A stretch of DNA of 64,000 nucleotides from Phallusia mammillata (lineage: Eukaryota; Chordata; Ascidiacea; Phlebobranchia; Ascidiidae): contig QLIY01000004.1 in the NCBI GenBank assembly GCA_003260075.1, positions 102,611 to 166,610 of the forward strand, in the 5' to 3' direction. Position 1 is the first letter of the stretch; every line of letters starts with the position of its first letter. Below the pieces are notes generated by a model. That model saw only the letters and a list, made by a program, of their open reading frames with translations. It was not told the origin of the DNA and searched no databases. Both the position numbers and the translations under genes were made by a program. Shown here in pieces: positions 1-12,600 of this stretch.

Positions 1-1640
1 TATATGGTTTTGCACATACAATATATTTTAAGCTCGTTTACAAGAAATTGAGCTGGAACAAAATTTGTTTATTTAAGTGGTATTCTTTGCTGGACAAAAC
101 CGAAATATTCGGATAAATAACTGAAGATTGAAGTCATTTGGTAAGCAGGGAGTAGCTATGGATATGCACTGTTAGAGAAAAAACAAACTTCTAAGTATAC
201 CACCGTTCAATGGTTTACCACCGTGTCAGTACTGCTTTTCACTGCAATGCGCAACAGAACGAACAATTTCTCTTCTATTATTTTTCCGATCTTTAACTGT
301 TGGTTTTACGGCAAGAGACTCGTGGCAGAGGCAACGGAAAGTGACCCAGTTGGGTTACATTTGCAAGTGATAAAACCGGATTATGGGTAATGATAACACT
401 AACAGTTCGCTGGTCAATGGACGCGTGCTGAGCGGCTTGTGCCCATCGTTGATCGCCAGGTCTCATGATTAGTACAAATCTTTGGCCTCTGCTTTCTCCT
501 AATAGCCATTGTTTTTGTTTACCACCAAATGACATAACACAAGCTTAAACAATTTTTGTGACAATATTCACAAAGCCCTCAATAGTGACCAAAGTATTGG
601 GAGTAATGTGAATGTCTGTGCCATAATTTGGTCAAAATGGAAGTTTCTCACGGCTACCTTAATTAAATTGAGCTCCAAAACAGGTTGCAAATAGATACTG
701 TTGACAATTGGCGCATCGAAAAAAGCTGTGAAATAAGCAAATTCCCACATATGGTTAATTAAGTAGCTGAACAAATCTGCCAGAATTTAATCAAAGCATT
801 GCAGAAGAGCGTCCAATTGATTTTTTAATATATACAGCTTTCGGACAGTTCGTGGTTTACCCTAGGTCGAAACAATTGAACAAAAACAGATTGAATATAC
901 TTGAAACAAAACAGGTAACTCAACAGCCGACCCAGTGTGAGTATAACGCATTCAGGCGTCGCCCGCACTCTAAGAAACGAAAAACCCTAAATCAAAACGT
1001 TTGGCATCACCTACCATTCTTGAGCCGTTTAAATCATTAACATACATGTACAACGGTAGAAAAATGCTTTGTCACGCCAGTTAACATTTTCTTGTTAAAA
1101 ATTCGTGTTACAATATTACCAAGTTTAGGTTGTGATACTAAAAAGTCCAAATAAAATAAAATTATTACAAAAACTTGGTAAAGGTAGCAACTTTGTTTTA
1201 CGAGTATACCTTATGCTATTATCTGGTCCCCAAAACATTTGAGGCACAAAATTTAGTTTTAAAATTACAATAAGATTAAGAACCACTGTAATACTGATAC
1301 TATAAGTTGAGCTTTCAGTAGTGATTTTTGTTTGGATTCTTTTGTTTTAAGATTTTGTTTGACTAACTCATTTGTCTGATCTTTCCTCAATGGAAAAAGA
1401 GTGGATGCTAACGGCTTAACACCCCTCATATAATCACTTGTAAAGAAACTTTAATACAGCAAACAGTTTGGAAGTAAATTAATACGAAAGCAAAGAATGC
1501 TTGTTAGTTTCTATGCTTCTTTCTTTGAGACGGTTTGGATTCGAGTAGGAATTTTTATGTGAAAAATTCCCGTCATGTTCGAAAGTGGCGTGATCTTCAT
1601 TTCTCCCATTGTTTTGTTTAACTTGCACCATACCGTTATC
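1..1640. other. Upstream region, no gene recognised
   Basis: I see only short open frames with no recognisable family and no convincing chain of splice sites. The stretch is AT-rich. The part nearest C6L-1, from about 1640, is homologous to sequence near 7.8 kb and is described with the promoter. Confidence 0.4.
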
Positions 1641-1904
1641 GGTAATAATTAGTTCCGCCATGAAAACAGCCATATATGGACCAGTTCCTCCGTCGAAGAG
1701 ACATGTTTCAAACAAACTTTGAGGTGACTGTGGGTATTACTTCCTATTGACCTTTGGCGCTTACTCCTATGGCGCGTTTAATATTTGCTCGCGTGGCGCA
1801 AGTTTTGCTTGAGGGTCATCGAAAAAGCAAGACGTTGCGGAACCGGCATATAAAGCCACACCAGTCAGCGTTGCGGCATTGCTAGCAAACAACGGCGAAG
1901 TGAA
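1640..1904 (+). promoter_or_regulatory. C6L-1 promoter region with TATA box
   Basis: A TATAAA sequence lies at 1849-1854, about 50 bases before the C6L-1 start codon, a normal distance for a short 5' leader. The block from about 1640 to 1900 is repeated near 7780-8080 in front of a decayed first exon. That supports its having been copied together with the gene start. In the second copy the box reads TACAAA. Confidence 0.6.
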
Positions 1905-4900
1905 ATGAAGCTTTCTCGTCCAGTTCAGTTATCAGTATTGCTGCTAATACTTTTGGTGGAAACCTCAATATCCTGTCGAAGTAGTTTTCGCTGCGACGTA
2001 AGTATAGAAAAGTGCCTTTTTAACGATTCTTCAAACGCACAGTTGTTTTCAAGCTCCGTTTTACCTTTACCCAGCAAGAAAATGTTTAATTTACAAGATG
2101 TATGAGTTAGGGTTTAACAAGCGGTCAAATTTTACATAACCAATCTGAAAAAAATAGCATAAAATTTTTAATAACTTACTTGTCAATTATTTATTGCACA
2201 TACAAACCGGTAATCTTCACATTGCAAAATTGCAGGCAGGCAAATGGAGCAAATGGACACAATGCTCAGAAACTTGCGGTAGTGGAGTCCACTCAAGGCA
2301 TAGGCACCTAAAATCCTATTCACATGACAATGGATTGAGATACAGTTACTACGAAAATGAATGTCCTCACCTTACTGAAAGCGGGTCATGCACTGAACGA
2401 CCTTGTTATGCACCCGACGTTCCTATTAACTGCGCATGGGGATCGTGGAAGAGCTGGAGCAGTTGTTCTGGAGCTGCAGTTAGCACGAGGGTAAGATACG
2501 ACGAACATTTTTTGCATTTGTTGGGCATTATACCGAGGATTCCTAACCTGAAGTGTGTAGGCCTAGGCCCCAATGGAATTGTAAGATGATTTCAGTAACA
2601 GGCAATAATTTTGAAAATATTTTATAGTGTGAAATTATCATACGAAGAGGAGTTCATTATCGGACAACATAAATCAAATTTGTGATATTTTTTTTAAAGT
2701 AAGAGTTCCGTCGTAAATGAAGAAAAAAGGTTTTCGGGTTTTACTGAGAGTGAAAATTTTTGCACAAACTGGCGTGAGATTTAAAATAGTTAGCTTAAAC
2801 TTTTTTATGATTCTATCAATTATGATTCCATTTGCACATGGGAAACCTAATAACAAACTATGGTTAACCACCATAAAAGCGTTACAAACTTTGTAAGGCA
2901 GCGTTTAGGTCATATAAAAGTAAATGACAAAATAGTATACGTTTCAACTACACAGGCAAAACCAACCACTCTGACTCAAATGAATTGATGCGTTTTTCAA
3001 GGTTCTAACTTTGCAGTAGGCAAGTACAATTATTCTCATAAATCTTTATGTTTTTACAGAGCCGCATTCGAACAGTTTCCAGACCAGCAATGTTTGGTGG
3101 TCGTGAATGTATTGGATCTGACAAGGACATTGATATTAACTGCCAATCAACATCAATTGTTCCCAAACATAAATGCCCTTCGTCTCAGATCACCTGCAAC
3201 TACGGTAAGTGGGTTGATAGCTAGGGTTTGCGAACCTATTGTTTTCGCTTTTTTTTCGAGTGGTTGGAATATTTGATATTTGCGGTTTCATAAATACGTA
3301 CGAAACAACAAGACAACATTAAATTAAAAACAACAACATATTAAACAGAGTTAAAAAGGGAATTACCACGTTTAAAGATTAGTTACAGACCTATACCAAA
3401 CAGTTACAAGAGAACCTACTTGGAATCAAACATAGCTTTATTCACTTACATTTGATTTTGCAGGTATGTCTTGTGTGGATTCTTCGCTGGCTTGCAATGG
3501 GGATAATGACTGCGGCGACTTTTCCGACGAAGAAAATTGCGCACAAACAAGACGTCGATGTTATTATCGTAACAACAGTAACATTCCAAACGCCGAGATC
3601 ATGGGATCAGGGTAAACATGTTTGTTTATTAAATGCAGTTTTGTGAGCAATTTCGTACAATAGCAGCGGTTCCGACTATCCTAAGCCTTTTGATAATTTA
3701 TTCTTTACAGATTTAACATTGTAAAAAACGAACAAAGTGGGAAAATCCTGGACAACTCGAAATACAACGGAAGATGCAGCAGTGTGACAAGTGGAGATCA
3801 TAGCGGACAAGTATTTCGATTACCACACAATCTACAGTCCTATAATTTTCAGGTTTACTTTCACATGTCCCAATTGAAATTGTGGAACTTTCTTGAAAAA
3901 CAAACCTAAACTTTTGAATTTGATTTCAGGTTCGGTCTCGGACATCTTTGCAAGCGCACTCATATCAAAGTGCAGCAACGCTTTTTGAGGAGAAAAAGAA
4001 TTCTTTTAGACATAAACTTAATTACGATAACGCATTACTATCATGTGAGTCAACATAGTTTCTGATACATTTTTCATAAGCAAAACGCCCATGTTTCGAA
4101 ATCAGCAACAAATTTCACAATATATTCTGTTTAAAGGCTTGCAAGATAGTACGAATTTACATAACTATTTCATCGAACTTTGAAGACTAGTCACTGTTTT
4201 CTGTGCATTAATGTCGATTTTACATTTAGTCCCAGGTATCTTCGGTCTTAGTATGAAAGCGGCGTACGGGTCAGATCGACAAATGCGAGTCGTCATCGAG
4301 CACTCAACCGGAACGAACTCGAAATACTTTAGAATCCAAAACAAAATACAAGTGGCCCAGTTCAGGTAATTAAAAAACATATATAGCAGTGTTTATTCTT
4401 GGAAGTATTAAAATCTGATGTATTGAAAAGGGCAATACTATGCAATGTGTTGGTCATATAAGTTTGCATTTTCTCCCTAATAAGCCTGCAGCAACTTAGT
4501 AATCATAATAAACTACTAAAAGTTGTTTTGTAAAGCACATATTTAAAAATAATACGGCACTAAAATATTCTTGCTATCTGGCAGCACAATCTTATTTTTG
4601 GTTAGGTCATTTCCAGGCATTATTGCTAAAGCCTGTGCCCTTAGTAACATAGCATGACGTATTTTAAGGACACGTGACAATCCCATTCTATCAGCATATT
4701 TTCGTGAGCGTGAGTTTATGTTGCCCGGCAATTACGACAACGTTAAGTACACAAAGATGATCACTGAGTTCGGCACACATTACTATTCCAGTGGAACGCT
4801 GGGTGGCCATTACGAATACATCTACCGCTATGACAGATCGGACTTGGCATCTTCAGGTGAATTACGATTTATTGTTTCTGTGTGAATGGCAGTCAAAAAA

Positions 4901-6775
4901 AGTAGTAAATATATCCACCCTTTTAGGACGAAATATATATTTTTGTTATTCAAAGAAAGGATTTATGCTTTTTACCTGTTGATTTATGAAAACAGTCTAA
5001 TATTCTACTGATCTGAAGCAGGAATCTTTCTTTTTTACATTTTATTGTCTGTAGGAGATTCGTTAAATAACAAAACTGTTTTAGCTGTATCCACCTTTGT
5101 CTAATAAACTTAAAAAATTGTAAAACAAATTCTCAAGTGATTTAACTTAGCCTCATTTATAAACTACGGCCCCATAAACCAGTGGTCGGCAACCGCCGGT
5201 CCGCGGCCCGGTACCGGTCCGCGAGGAGTTCGTTACCGGGCCGTATAGGTTTTCAGGTTAAATCCTATTAAACATTTTGCCCATGTATCCCGGAGATGAT
5301 AAACTAATTTAGGCGTTTTTATTGCTAAATATATGTAATTTTTTTGAAGACCGGTCCGCGATAAAATTTTAGTTTCAAAAACGGTCCGCGTTGCAAAAAA
5401 GGTTGCCGACCCCTGCCATAAACAAACAACATTTCAACTTGGTGGCGTGCTTATTTTAGTATTAATGTGCTTACTTTACTTGTAGTTGGTCTTGTTTTTA
5501 ATTACTTTGTCAAAATCTCGTTAACGAACCGACAAATTACAGGACTATCGGACGAACAACAGAAAGAATGTGTGGGAGATGCTTTTACTGTGAAGGTTTT
5601 CGGTAATTCAGCTGGAATAGAAAACAGTCGGTGTACAAGCAATTCGTTGTCGAGAAGAAATCAAGGTAAGGTTTTCAACCAATTTAATTTTCTTGCAAAA
5701 AACGTTTTCGTATTCACAGCTTTTATTGTGAAAAACTGAGCCAAAGTCAAACGAACACCAAAACATAAGACTAATTAGGAAATAAATACCAGATCATTAC
5801 AACAACTAAACAACGGTTTTTTTACCAGAGTTAAAAGGGAGCCGAAATGTTGATTTTAATTTTCACACACAAATAAGCTTAAAACTCAAATTAGGCATGA
5901 AGGTAGGTGAGATTGCGTTTGGTGGTTCCGAGCGTAAAGTCAAGCCTATACCAAGCCATGTTTTTACAAACTAAAGCACGAACGCGGTCAGATCCCGAAC
6001 CCGAACCCAAAAAAACAACCCGACAAACGATACTGGTCTCAACTTCGGAAAAACAAATCAACAAAACCTGAGTCGTCCAAAATCGCAGTTTTATTCTGTT
6101 GGTAGGAAGTTTTACTCGAGCTGCACAAGAAGTAACATCGGACGTTAGAGGTGGCACATCAGAAACAGCTGCAGCACTCAGTTTCGTGAACCAGTGGAAA
6201 ACGCCCGATAGGACAAGCTTCGATGCATGGGCCAAAACCGTTAAGCATAATCCTGCAGTTGTAGATTACAAAGTAAGTCTTAAACTGTTGATAAACATTC
6301 GATAAAGGGAACAGCAAAAAATAAAATAAAACACATCAAACAACATTTGGTCAGAAAAAGTCGCATAACAAGAGTAAACAATTATAATGCAATTTTCTTC
6401 TGCTGTAAACGTTAAGAACCAGATAACTAAACAACTACAGTGGTAATTGTGGTTTATTAATGGAGTATTTGAATCCATCAAATCACCAAGTAGTTTTGTA
6501 GATTCATCAAAATAACATTAACATATTTGGGGATTTGATTTTGATTTCTTTTATTTTTATTTTCGCAGTTAACTCCTATCTCGGCAGTCTTTAAGGATCA
6601 TAACAAACGACTTCACATGGAAAGGGCCTTAAAAGAGTATTTGGAGCGATTTAATCCAGCTCTGTGCCCTGGCACCTGTCACAACGGGGGCTTAAAAGTG
6701 GTAGTCAACTATGGAAAAGCATGCAAGTGTCTTTGTGCACCGTGGTACACTGATATGTCGTGCAGAAGAATGTGA
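1905..6775 (+). CDS. C6L-1: complement C6-like MACPF protein
   Basis: A secreted protein of the C6-C9/perforin superfamily, expected to bind target membranes and insert as a ring-shaped pore. Coding exons: 1905-1997, 2236-2490, 3060-3204, 3464-3611, 3711-3852, 3930-4044, 4236-4365, about 4669-4856, 5543-5665, 6106-6272, 6569-6775, giving about 570 residues. In order these encode a signal peptide, two TSP1 domains (CSETCGSG; WGSWKSWSSCS), an LDLRa domain ending CNGDNDCGDFSDEENC, a MACPF domain with the family signature Y-x6-FGTHY followed by GG, and a six-cysteine EGF module. It is the most divergent copy of the array. The acceptor of exon 8 has almost no pyrimidine tract. Exon 7 could start at 4230 or 4236; comparison with the paralogues favours 4236. 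AATAAA lies at 6954-6959. Vertebrate C6 carries further TSP1, CCP and FIM modules that are absent here. Family call is firm; exact role is inferred. Confidence 0.9.
5180..5415. mobile_element. hAT-family MITE in C6L-1 intron 8
   Basis: A 236-bp element bounded by inverted ends CAGTGGTCGGCAACC and GGTTGCCGACCCCTG. It is flanked by a perfect 8-bp target duplication CCATAAAC at 5172-5179 and 5416-5423. CAG ends and 8-bp duplications are typical of hAT transposons. There is no coding capacity, so it is non-autonomous. A close copy sits at 11885-12119. Confidence 0.9.
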
Positions 6776-6959
6776 GGTGGTTGACAAAAACACGTATACA
6801 CAGAACTGTCTTGAACCAGTTATAATGTGTATTCTTGTGTTTATAAAATATCTGTTCAACTTGAAATGTATTGTTATTTTAGCATCATAAGTGCATGTAA
6901 AATGTATTGGCTCATTGATGTCGTTTCCAGTGTTCTCTCATTTACTATGTGTAAATAAA

Positions 6960-7770
6960 CACAAACAAGTTACTGTCCAGATTTGATAGTGAAACAGGAA
7001 TGAATTAATTTACTTCAAACTTTAACAAAGTTTGAAAGTAAAATCGTTTTAAAAACTTTATACATTACGAAACATGTGAGCGCAGATCTGACGCAAAACA
7101 GAACAGTTGTTTGATTGTTTTGGCGATAACCAACACAATGATGAGATAGGAAATAAGAAAGAAGAACTGCTGGTATAGGATTGGTCAACTAGGCAATTGG
7201 TTACTGACGGTGCATTCCTATTTTCTGCGCTTACGTAGGAGCAGATTGAATGACTTTCAAATGACCTTCCACCTAGACACACGTTTGTAGTTTATAAAAG
7301 CCAAAACCGAAACTCCAGATGTGATGACCTACGCAAGTTTCCTAAATGAAGTGATATTGCCCGGAAATGGAATCTAGAGTGCGCATTCAATGGCTTTCGA
7401 ATGCTCTTTAAATGTGATACTTGCATGACGCAAGTTAGTTTCGAAAACGCCACGACCGGGAAACCATTTGAAACGCATAAAGATCAATTGAAGGTCAAGC
7501 TAATAAAATAAACTTTAACTGCACTATAGTAAATTACCGCAACAAAACCGATTTGTCGTTAACAGCGCATATGCACCAAATTGAAGGTTCTGTACATTCA
7601 CGTCAACAATCAACATAAATTTAACGCCAACGTTGTAACTTGAGAATTAAAATGTCTTGCAATGATGACGGGATAGAAAGACTGTGTCATATGACGTTTT
7701 GTGATACTAGCAACGATAGAAACGCGGATGTTAAATCCTTGAAGAGTATCGGTTTTTATTTTTAAATTTA
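6960..7770. other. Intergenic, nothing recognised
   Basis: This stretch lies between the C6L-1 polyadenylation signal and the decayed duplicate promoter. I see no exon-like sequence and no clear repeat in it. Confidence 0.4.
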
Positions 7771-7774
7771 CTTT

Positions 7775-8215
7775 TCAAAAACTTCCCTCGTTTGTTTGAA
7801 TATCAACTATGTTATCAGTTACAATTGGTTCCGCTTGGAAAACAACCATATATGGATCGGTTCCTCTGCAGGTGAATTTCTTCAACGTGTTTAACCGAGA
7901 TTTATGGTGGCTTTTATCTCCTATTAATCTTTGTCGCATATAGTCGTGTGGCTCGTTCAATATTTGCTCGCCTGGCGCAAGTTTGCTGGAGGGTCATCGA
8001 AAGAGCAAGACGTTGCGGAACCGGCATACAAAGCCACACCAGTCAGCGTTGCAGCATTGCTGTAGAGAACAACGTTTGCGAGCGCAGATATTTATCGGTA
8101 TTGCTGGCTATTTTTTTTCCGCCAAAAAATAGCAATACCGATAAATAACAAACTTCAATTGGTGGAAACTTCAATCTTCTGTCAACTTCTTTTTCAATGA
8201 AGCATAAAAAACCTA
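7775..8215 (+). pseudogene. Decayed duplicate of the C6L-1 promoter and first exon
   Basis: From about 7780 to 8080 the sequence follows the C6L-1 upstream region closely, including the stretch around AAGACGTTGCGGAACCGGCA. The TATA box is changed to TACAAA. A recognisable piece of exon 1 follows, with no start codon in the right place and with a hairpin-forming palindrome inserted. TTGGTGGAAACTTCAAT near 8160 matches TTGGTGGAAACCTCAAT of C6L-1. No downstream exons follow, so this is an orphan gene start left by a duplication. Confidence 0.8.
8091..8145. repeat. Perfect-arm palindrome inside the decayed exon 1
   Basis: TTTATCGGTATTGCT at 8091-8105, followed after GGC by TATTTTTT, pairs with the inverted copy AAAAAATAGCAATACCGATAAA (8124-8145, 22 bases, partly written here as AAAAAATAGC and GATAAA ends). 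The left arm derives from exon 1, which has TTATCAGTATTGCTGCTA in C6L-1. The right arm is therefore an inverted copy of local sequence, as produced by template switching. Confidence 0.85.
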
Positions 8216-9648
8216 CACAATCAGGCTTAATTATTGATCCCTTTATTGTAGAATACAATTAAAAAATCATAAAAATATAGGATCTGCTAGTATGGCAAAG
8301 TGGAGAATCAAGAACAGAACGAAAATATATCATGCGAATACAAAGCAACCCATTTTAATTAGGTGGTTGTAGGTTATGTGAGTGCCAATTGCCCTTTTGA
8401 TCACTATCTTCGCTCTAAACAAATTATTTGAAAGCCGCAACTTGGAATGATTCAAACACTAACGAGCCAAGAAACGGGTTCTCAATGACTCTGGTTAGCA
8501 AAGAGAGAGAAATGATCTTTCCACACAAGCAGCAATCACTTTCTAATTCCATTAACACTGAACATTCAAATCTGTCCTTGGCAGCTATTAACGCACTTGA
8601 AGGCAAGTAAACCAAACATTAAATTTAACAATTTCAATCCGAGCTTTGTGTTGTGAGGGCAACGTTCGGAAAAACACCATAGAAATCTCTATTTTATTGC
8701 AACTTCCATTTCGTGCGTATTTGCAAGAATTTGAATTATAAAAAACTAAACTAAGAATTTTACTACACTTTGTAGAAAACTTACTACAAGGAATTTTACT
8801 ACAAAGCGAATAAACTGCCTCCGAAGTCGTAATTCGAACGAGTTAATTACATGTAATTGCACTTTTGAACGGAAATAAAGGAGAAATGCGTAAATTTGTT
8901 GACTAAACTGTGTCCTTTGTAACCTTCAGTTTTTACCACAAAGGACGTGCAAAAGCTAAAAGTATCTAAAGCAAGACAAACATCTTGTTAAACTTTACGG
9001 AACTCGCAAACCGTTGCACGACCTTAAATCAAAAATTTATAGAGTCGTCGTTAAATTGTCGTAGTTGCAATCGAATTTAAAATTACTTAACCATTATCAA
9101 ACATATCATACTCTCAAAATTGTGTGTTTCATATTCACACTGTCTTACTCTGGCTTTTGAATGTGTATCATCAAATATCGTACAAAAACGAAACTAAGGT
9201 TAATATTCTGCAAATCAAATATAATGGGGTGCCATAAACCCATCCCTTAAAATCTCAAGTGATTATCAGCATTCCTTTGACGAAGTCGGGCTTAAAAGTA
9301 AATGTTTTTTATTACTTTCACTCATTTAATTATCGGTGTGTGTATAAAGGTAAGAGTATTACAACGACCAAATCAGTTTTGACAAAAAGCAGACCCATTG
9401 AAAATAGCCTAGGTTTAGATAATAATTATCTGCAGCAGTTGAACTTCATGGTCGACCGCATTAGATACCAATACTTTTTGAATGCCGGCCCTGTTAGCAC
9501 GAAATATACCGTGTAAAGTATGGTGTTATTCCATTTTATGAGAGTTTCTAAGACATGGATAGTGTGTCAATAATATTATTTATGGTAACAATTTTTCTTC
9601 TGTAACCCAGGTTCTACATGTTTTGAGGTTTTTGAAAAATAAATAGGC
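8216..9648. other. Intergenic, two unexplained short open frames
   Basis: Two open stretches at about 8428-8610 and 9350-9516 (+) have an amino-acid composition that looks coding. The first ends at a possible GC-type donor (AG then GCAAGT). I could not join them to each other or to C6L-2 and do not recognise them. The rest appears non-coding. Confidence 0.25.
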
Positions 9649-12600
9649 ATGACAATAAACCGATTACAGTCTGTAGCAGTTTTGCTGATACTGGCTGTAT
9701 TGTGCACTGAACGCTCGGCAGCGTGTAATAGCACCCCTTCTCCAGTTGATTGTGTCGTAAGTGTTTTGTATATTTTATTTTAATGCTGTTTTTTGCTAAT
9801 CCTATAACGTTTAGTATGCAAACACAGGATTTTAAACAATAAAGTGAAAATATAGGTATTATTACCCCTGTTGACATCCAAGATGTTAAACTAAAAAATG
9901 TTTCTTTTGTTGTTTGTGGATGTTGTTTTGATGCAAACGTGTAAAGCATGTCAGTAAGACTGGTCTGTGAAAAACCTATGCTACAAATGCTCTGCGATAA
10001 AATCTTTTTGCAACACTAGTGGGAAACGCAAAAATATTGCATTTAGGCAATGCGTGGTTGTTCTTCTTGGAACGTGCTTCCGACACACTATTTTTCGACT
10101 GTGATTGCGCAGTAAATGGCGATATTTTTGCTCTGAAACGTTGTTCTATTTTTTCCAGGTTTCCGGCTGGGGTAGCTGGGGAGATTGTTCAAAAACGTGT
10201 GAATTAGGTTCTCAGGTCCGCAAACGTTACGCAACAACCAATCAAGCACATGGTGGAAGAAATTGCCCTTCGCTTACCGAAAGTCGCAGTTGCAGGAAAG
10301 CGGAATGCCCCATTGATTGCCAGTGGGGAGAGTGGGGTGGATGGACCAATTGTTCGTCATACGGCACGAAGGTTTACAAAATACGAAGAAAATTTACCAT
10401 AACGATGTAGTTTTTAAACCACATTTCATCTTTACTGCTGATTATACTTGCAACATTAAAATATTAATGGCCAATTGTTGACAAAGTCACTTTGTTTTGC
10501 GATAGCACTTATCTATGTAACTAATACGAATTCAATGGTTAAGTTATAAATAAAAACTTTTAAATAAAATTATGTACACTTCGCATTTTGATACATTTTG
10601 CTACAGTTATTTTAGCACCTGCGATAACGAAATCTCAACAATACTATTTAATGTATGTGAAACTCCAGAATTTTGTGTTTCAGATTTGTTAGATATTCCA
10701 TTCGTGCCGTTTTTATATTTTTAGAGCCGCTTCAGAAACATAACGACTCCGGCCATGTTCGGTGGCTGGGAATGTACTGGCATAAACGTAGAAGTCGCAG
10801 CTGGGTGTCTTCCACCCGAAATCAAAGACGTCAAATGTGAACAAGATCAACTTTTATGCCGAGACGGTACGTTAACGTAATCTAGTAAATCAACCAGGGA
10901 GTCGAACCGCTTTTAAAAGGGTTCGGGTTTACTTCGTTTTGTTTTTATGGGTTCGGTTCAGGTTTTCAAAAACGTTTATAAGAATACCAGAGTTGGTTTA
11001 ACTGAATTTCAAAAGGACCTTGGATTTGTTTTAGGTTTCTTGTAGACAATAAACTTAAAAGTAAACAGCATTCAGTGACAACAACTGTTCCAAGAGTTAC
11101 TAGCAGTCAAGTCTGTTCTTGCCATTCTCTTTAAAGCTGAGCGACAATCGTAAATCAGGCTCGAGTCTTGAAATCTGTTTGTACAACAGAAATAACTTGC
11201 GTTCGGGATACTCTTACTTGTAATGGAGACGATGACTGCACTGATTATTCGGATGAATTACACTGTGATGCAATATATAGTCCATGTTCTTCACCCAAAG
11301 ATAGAATTCCGAGTGTTGATGTTGTTGGGGCCGCGTGAGTAAAAACTAAACTCTTTACATATTTCGTTTTGGTCAATGAAGTCTTGAATTAGCGTGTTAT
11401 TCACGTAAATTAACAACCTTCAAATGTTTCTACTGCACTGCAGGTGCTAGCCTGCAACTTAACAAATATTAATGGACAATTGCATCAATATGGGTGCTTA
11501 ACGACAAACACTTGTAATATATGTACTGTAACAAAAGGTTTACAGTATTAAAAACGCGTGACCAACATTCTGATCATAACTCAGGTTTGACATCTTGCGG
11601 AATGATGAAACGGGAACTATTCTAGACAACTGGAGGTATGACGGGAGATGCTCGATTGTGACAAGTGGTGACCACGGTCGGGATTTCAGAAAACCAGCAA
11701 ATATTCTTTCGTATCGCTTTCAGGTGAAAATGCTATTCTTACCTGTAACGTATAGCGCCTAACTCTTGGCGTTTTATAAGGTTTGGATTTATACATTCTT
11801 ATGCCCTAAAATGGGTTTTATCAGAGTTTATTTACTAGAACAGCGGTTCTCAAACTGGGGTCCGCGGTCCGCGGTCCTTTAGGGCAGTGGTCGGCAACCG
11901 CCGGTCCGCGGCCCGGTACCGGTCCGCGAGGAGTTCGTTACCGGGCCGTATAGGTTTTCAGGTTAAATCCTATTAAACATTTTGCCCATGTATCCCGGGG
12001 ATGATAAACTAATTTAGGCGTTTTTATTGCTAAATATTTGTAGTTTTTTGAAGACCGGTCCGCGATAAAATTTTAGTTACAAAAACGGTCCGCAGTGCAA
12101 AAAAGGTTGCCGACCCCTGCTTTAGGGGTCCGTGTGGCAATTTTGGGGGGACTTCGAAAATGTTGAAGTTATTCTATAATCTTACTTGGCGTCAGTTTGT
12201 GTCTTGTTTGTGATGTCACAAGCTGTCTTTGGGTCATTGTTATGCGCAATTTTGCATAACTAGGTAAAATCCTGCAATCAATTTCGTTTTTATGAAATAC
12301 ACATTTAGGCTAAAGGACCGCGAGCCCTCGAAATAATGACATAGGGACCGTTTTGAAAAAAATATGAAAAAGTTTGAGAACCATTGATCTAGATTCTAGA
12401 ACGACTTGGGTATAGTCTTATATTTAGAGGAGTAGAATGGCGTGCTAAAGATCTTGGTTAGTAAATCATTCTGTTTACATAAGGCAAAAGCGGAAAGTTC
12501 TTTCTCCATGAAATCATACGAATGCGCCAGAACGTTTATGCAAGAAGAAAGAGAAGAACAACAATACCGGATGGAAGTTGGATTTTCATGTAAGTATTTA

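Noticed and set aside
8428-9516. Two open stretches as exons of an extra gene
   Set aside because: Acceptors are poor and I could not build a continuous frame or recognise a family. They are mentioned only as unexplained sequence.
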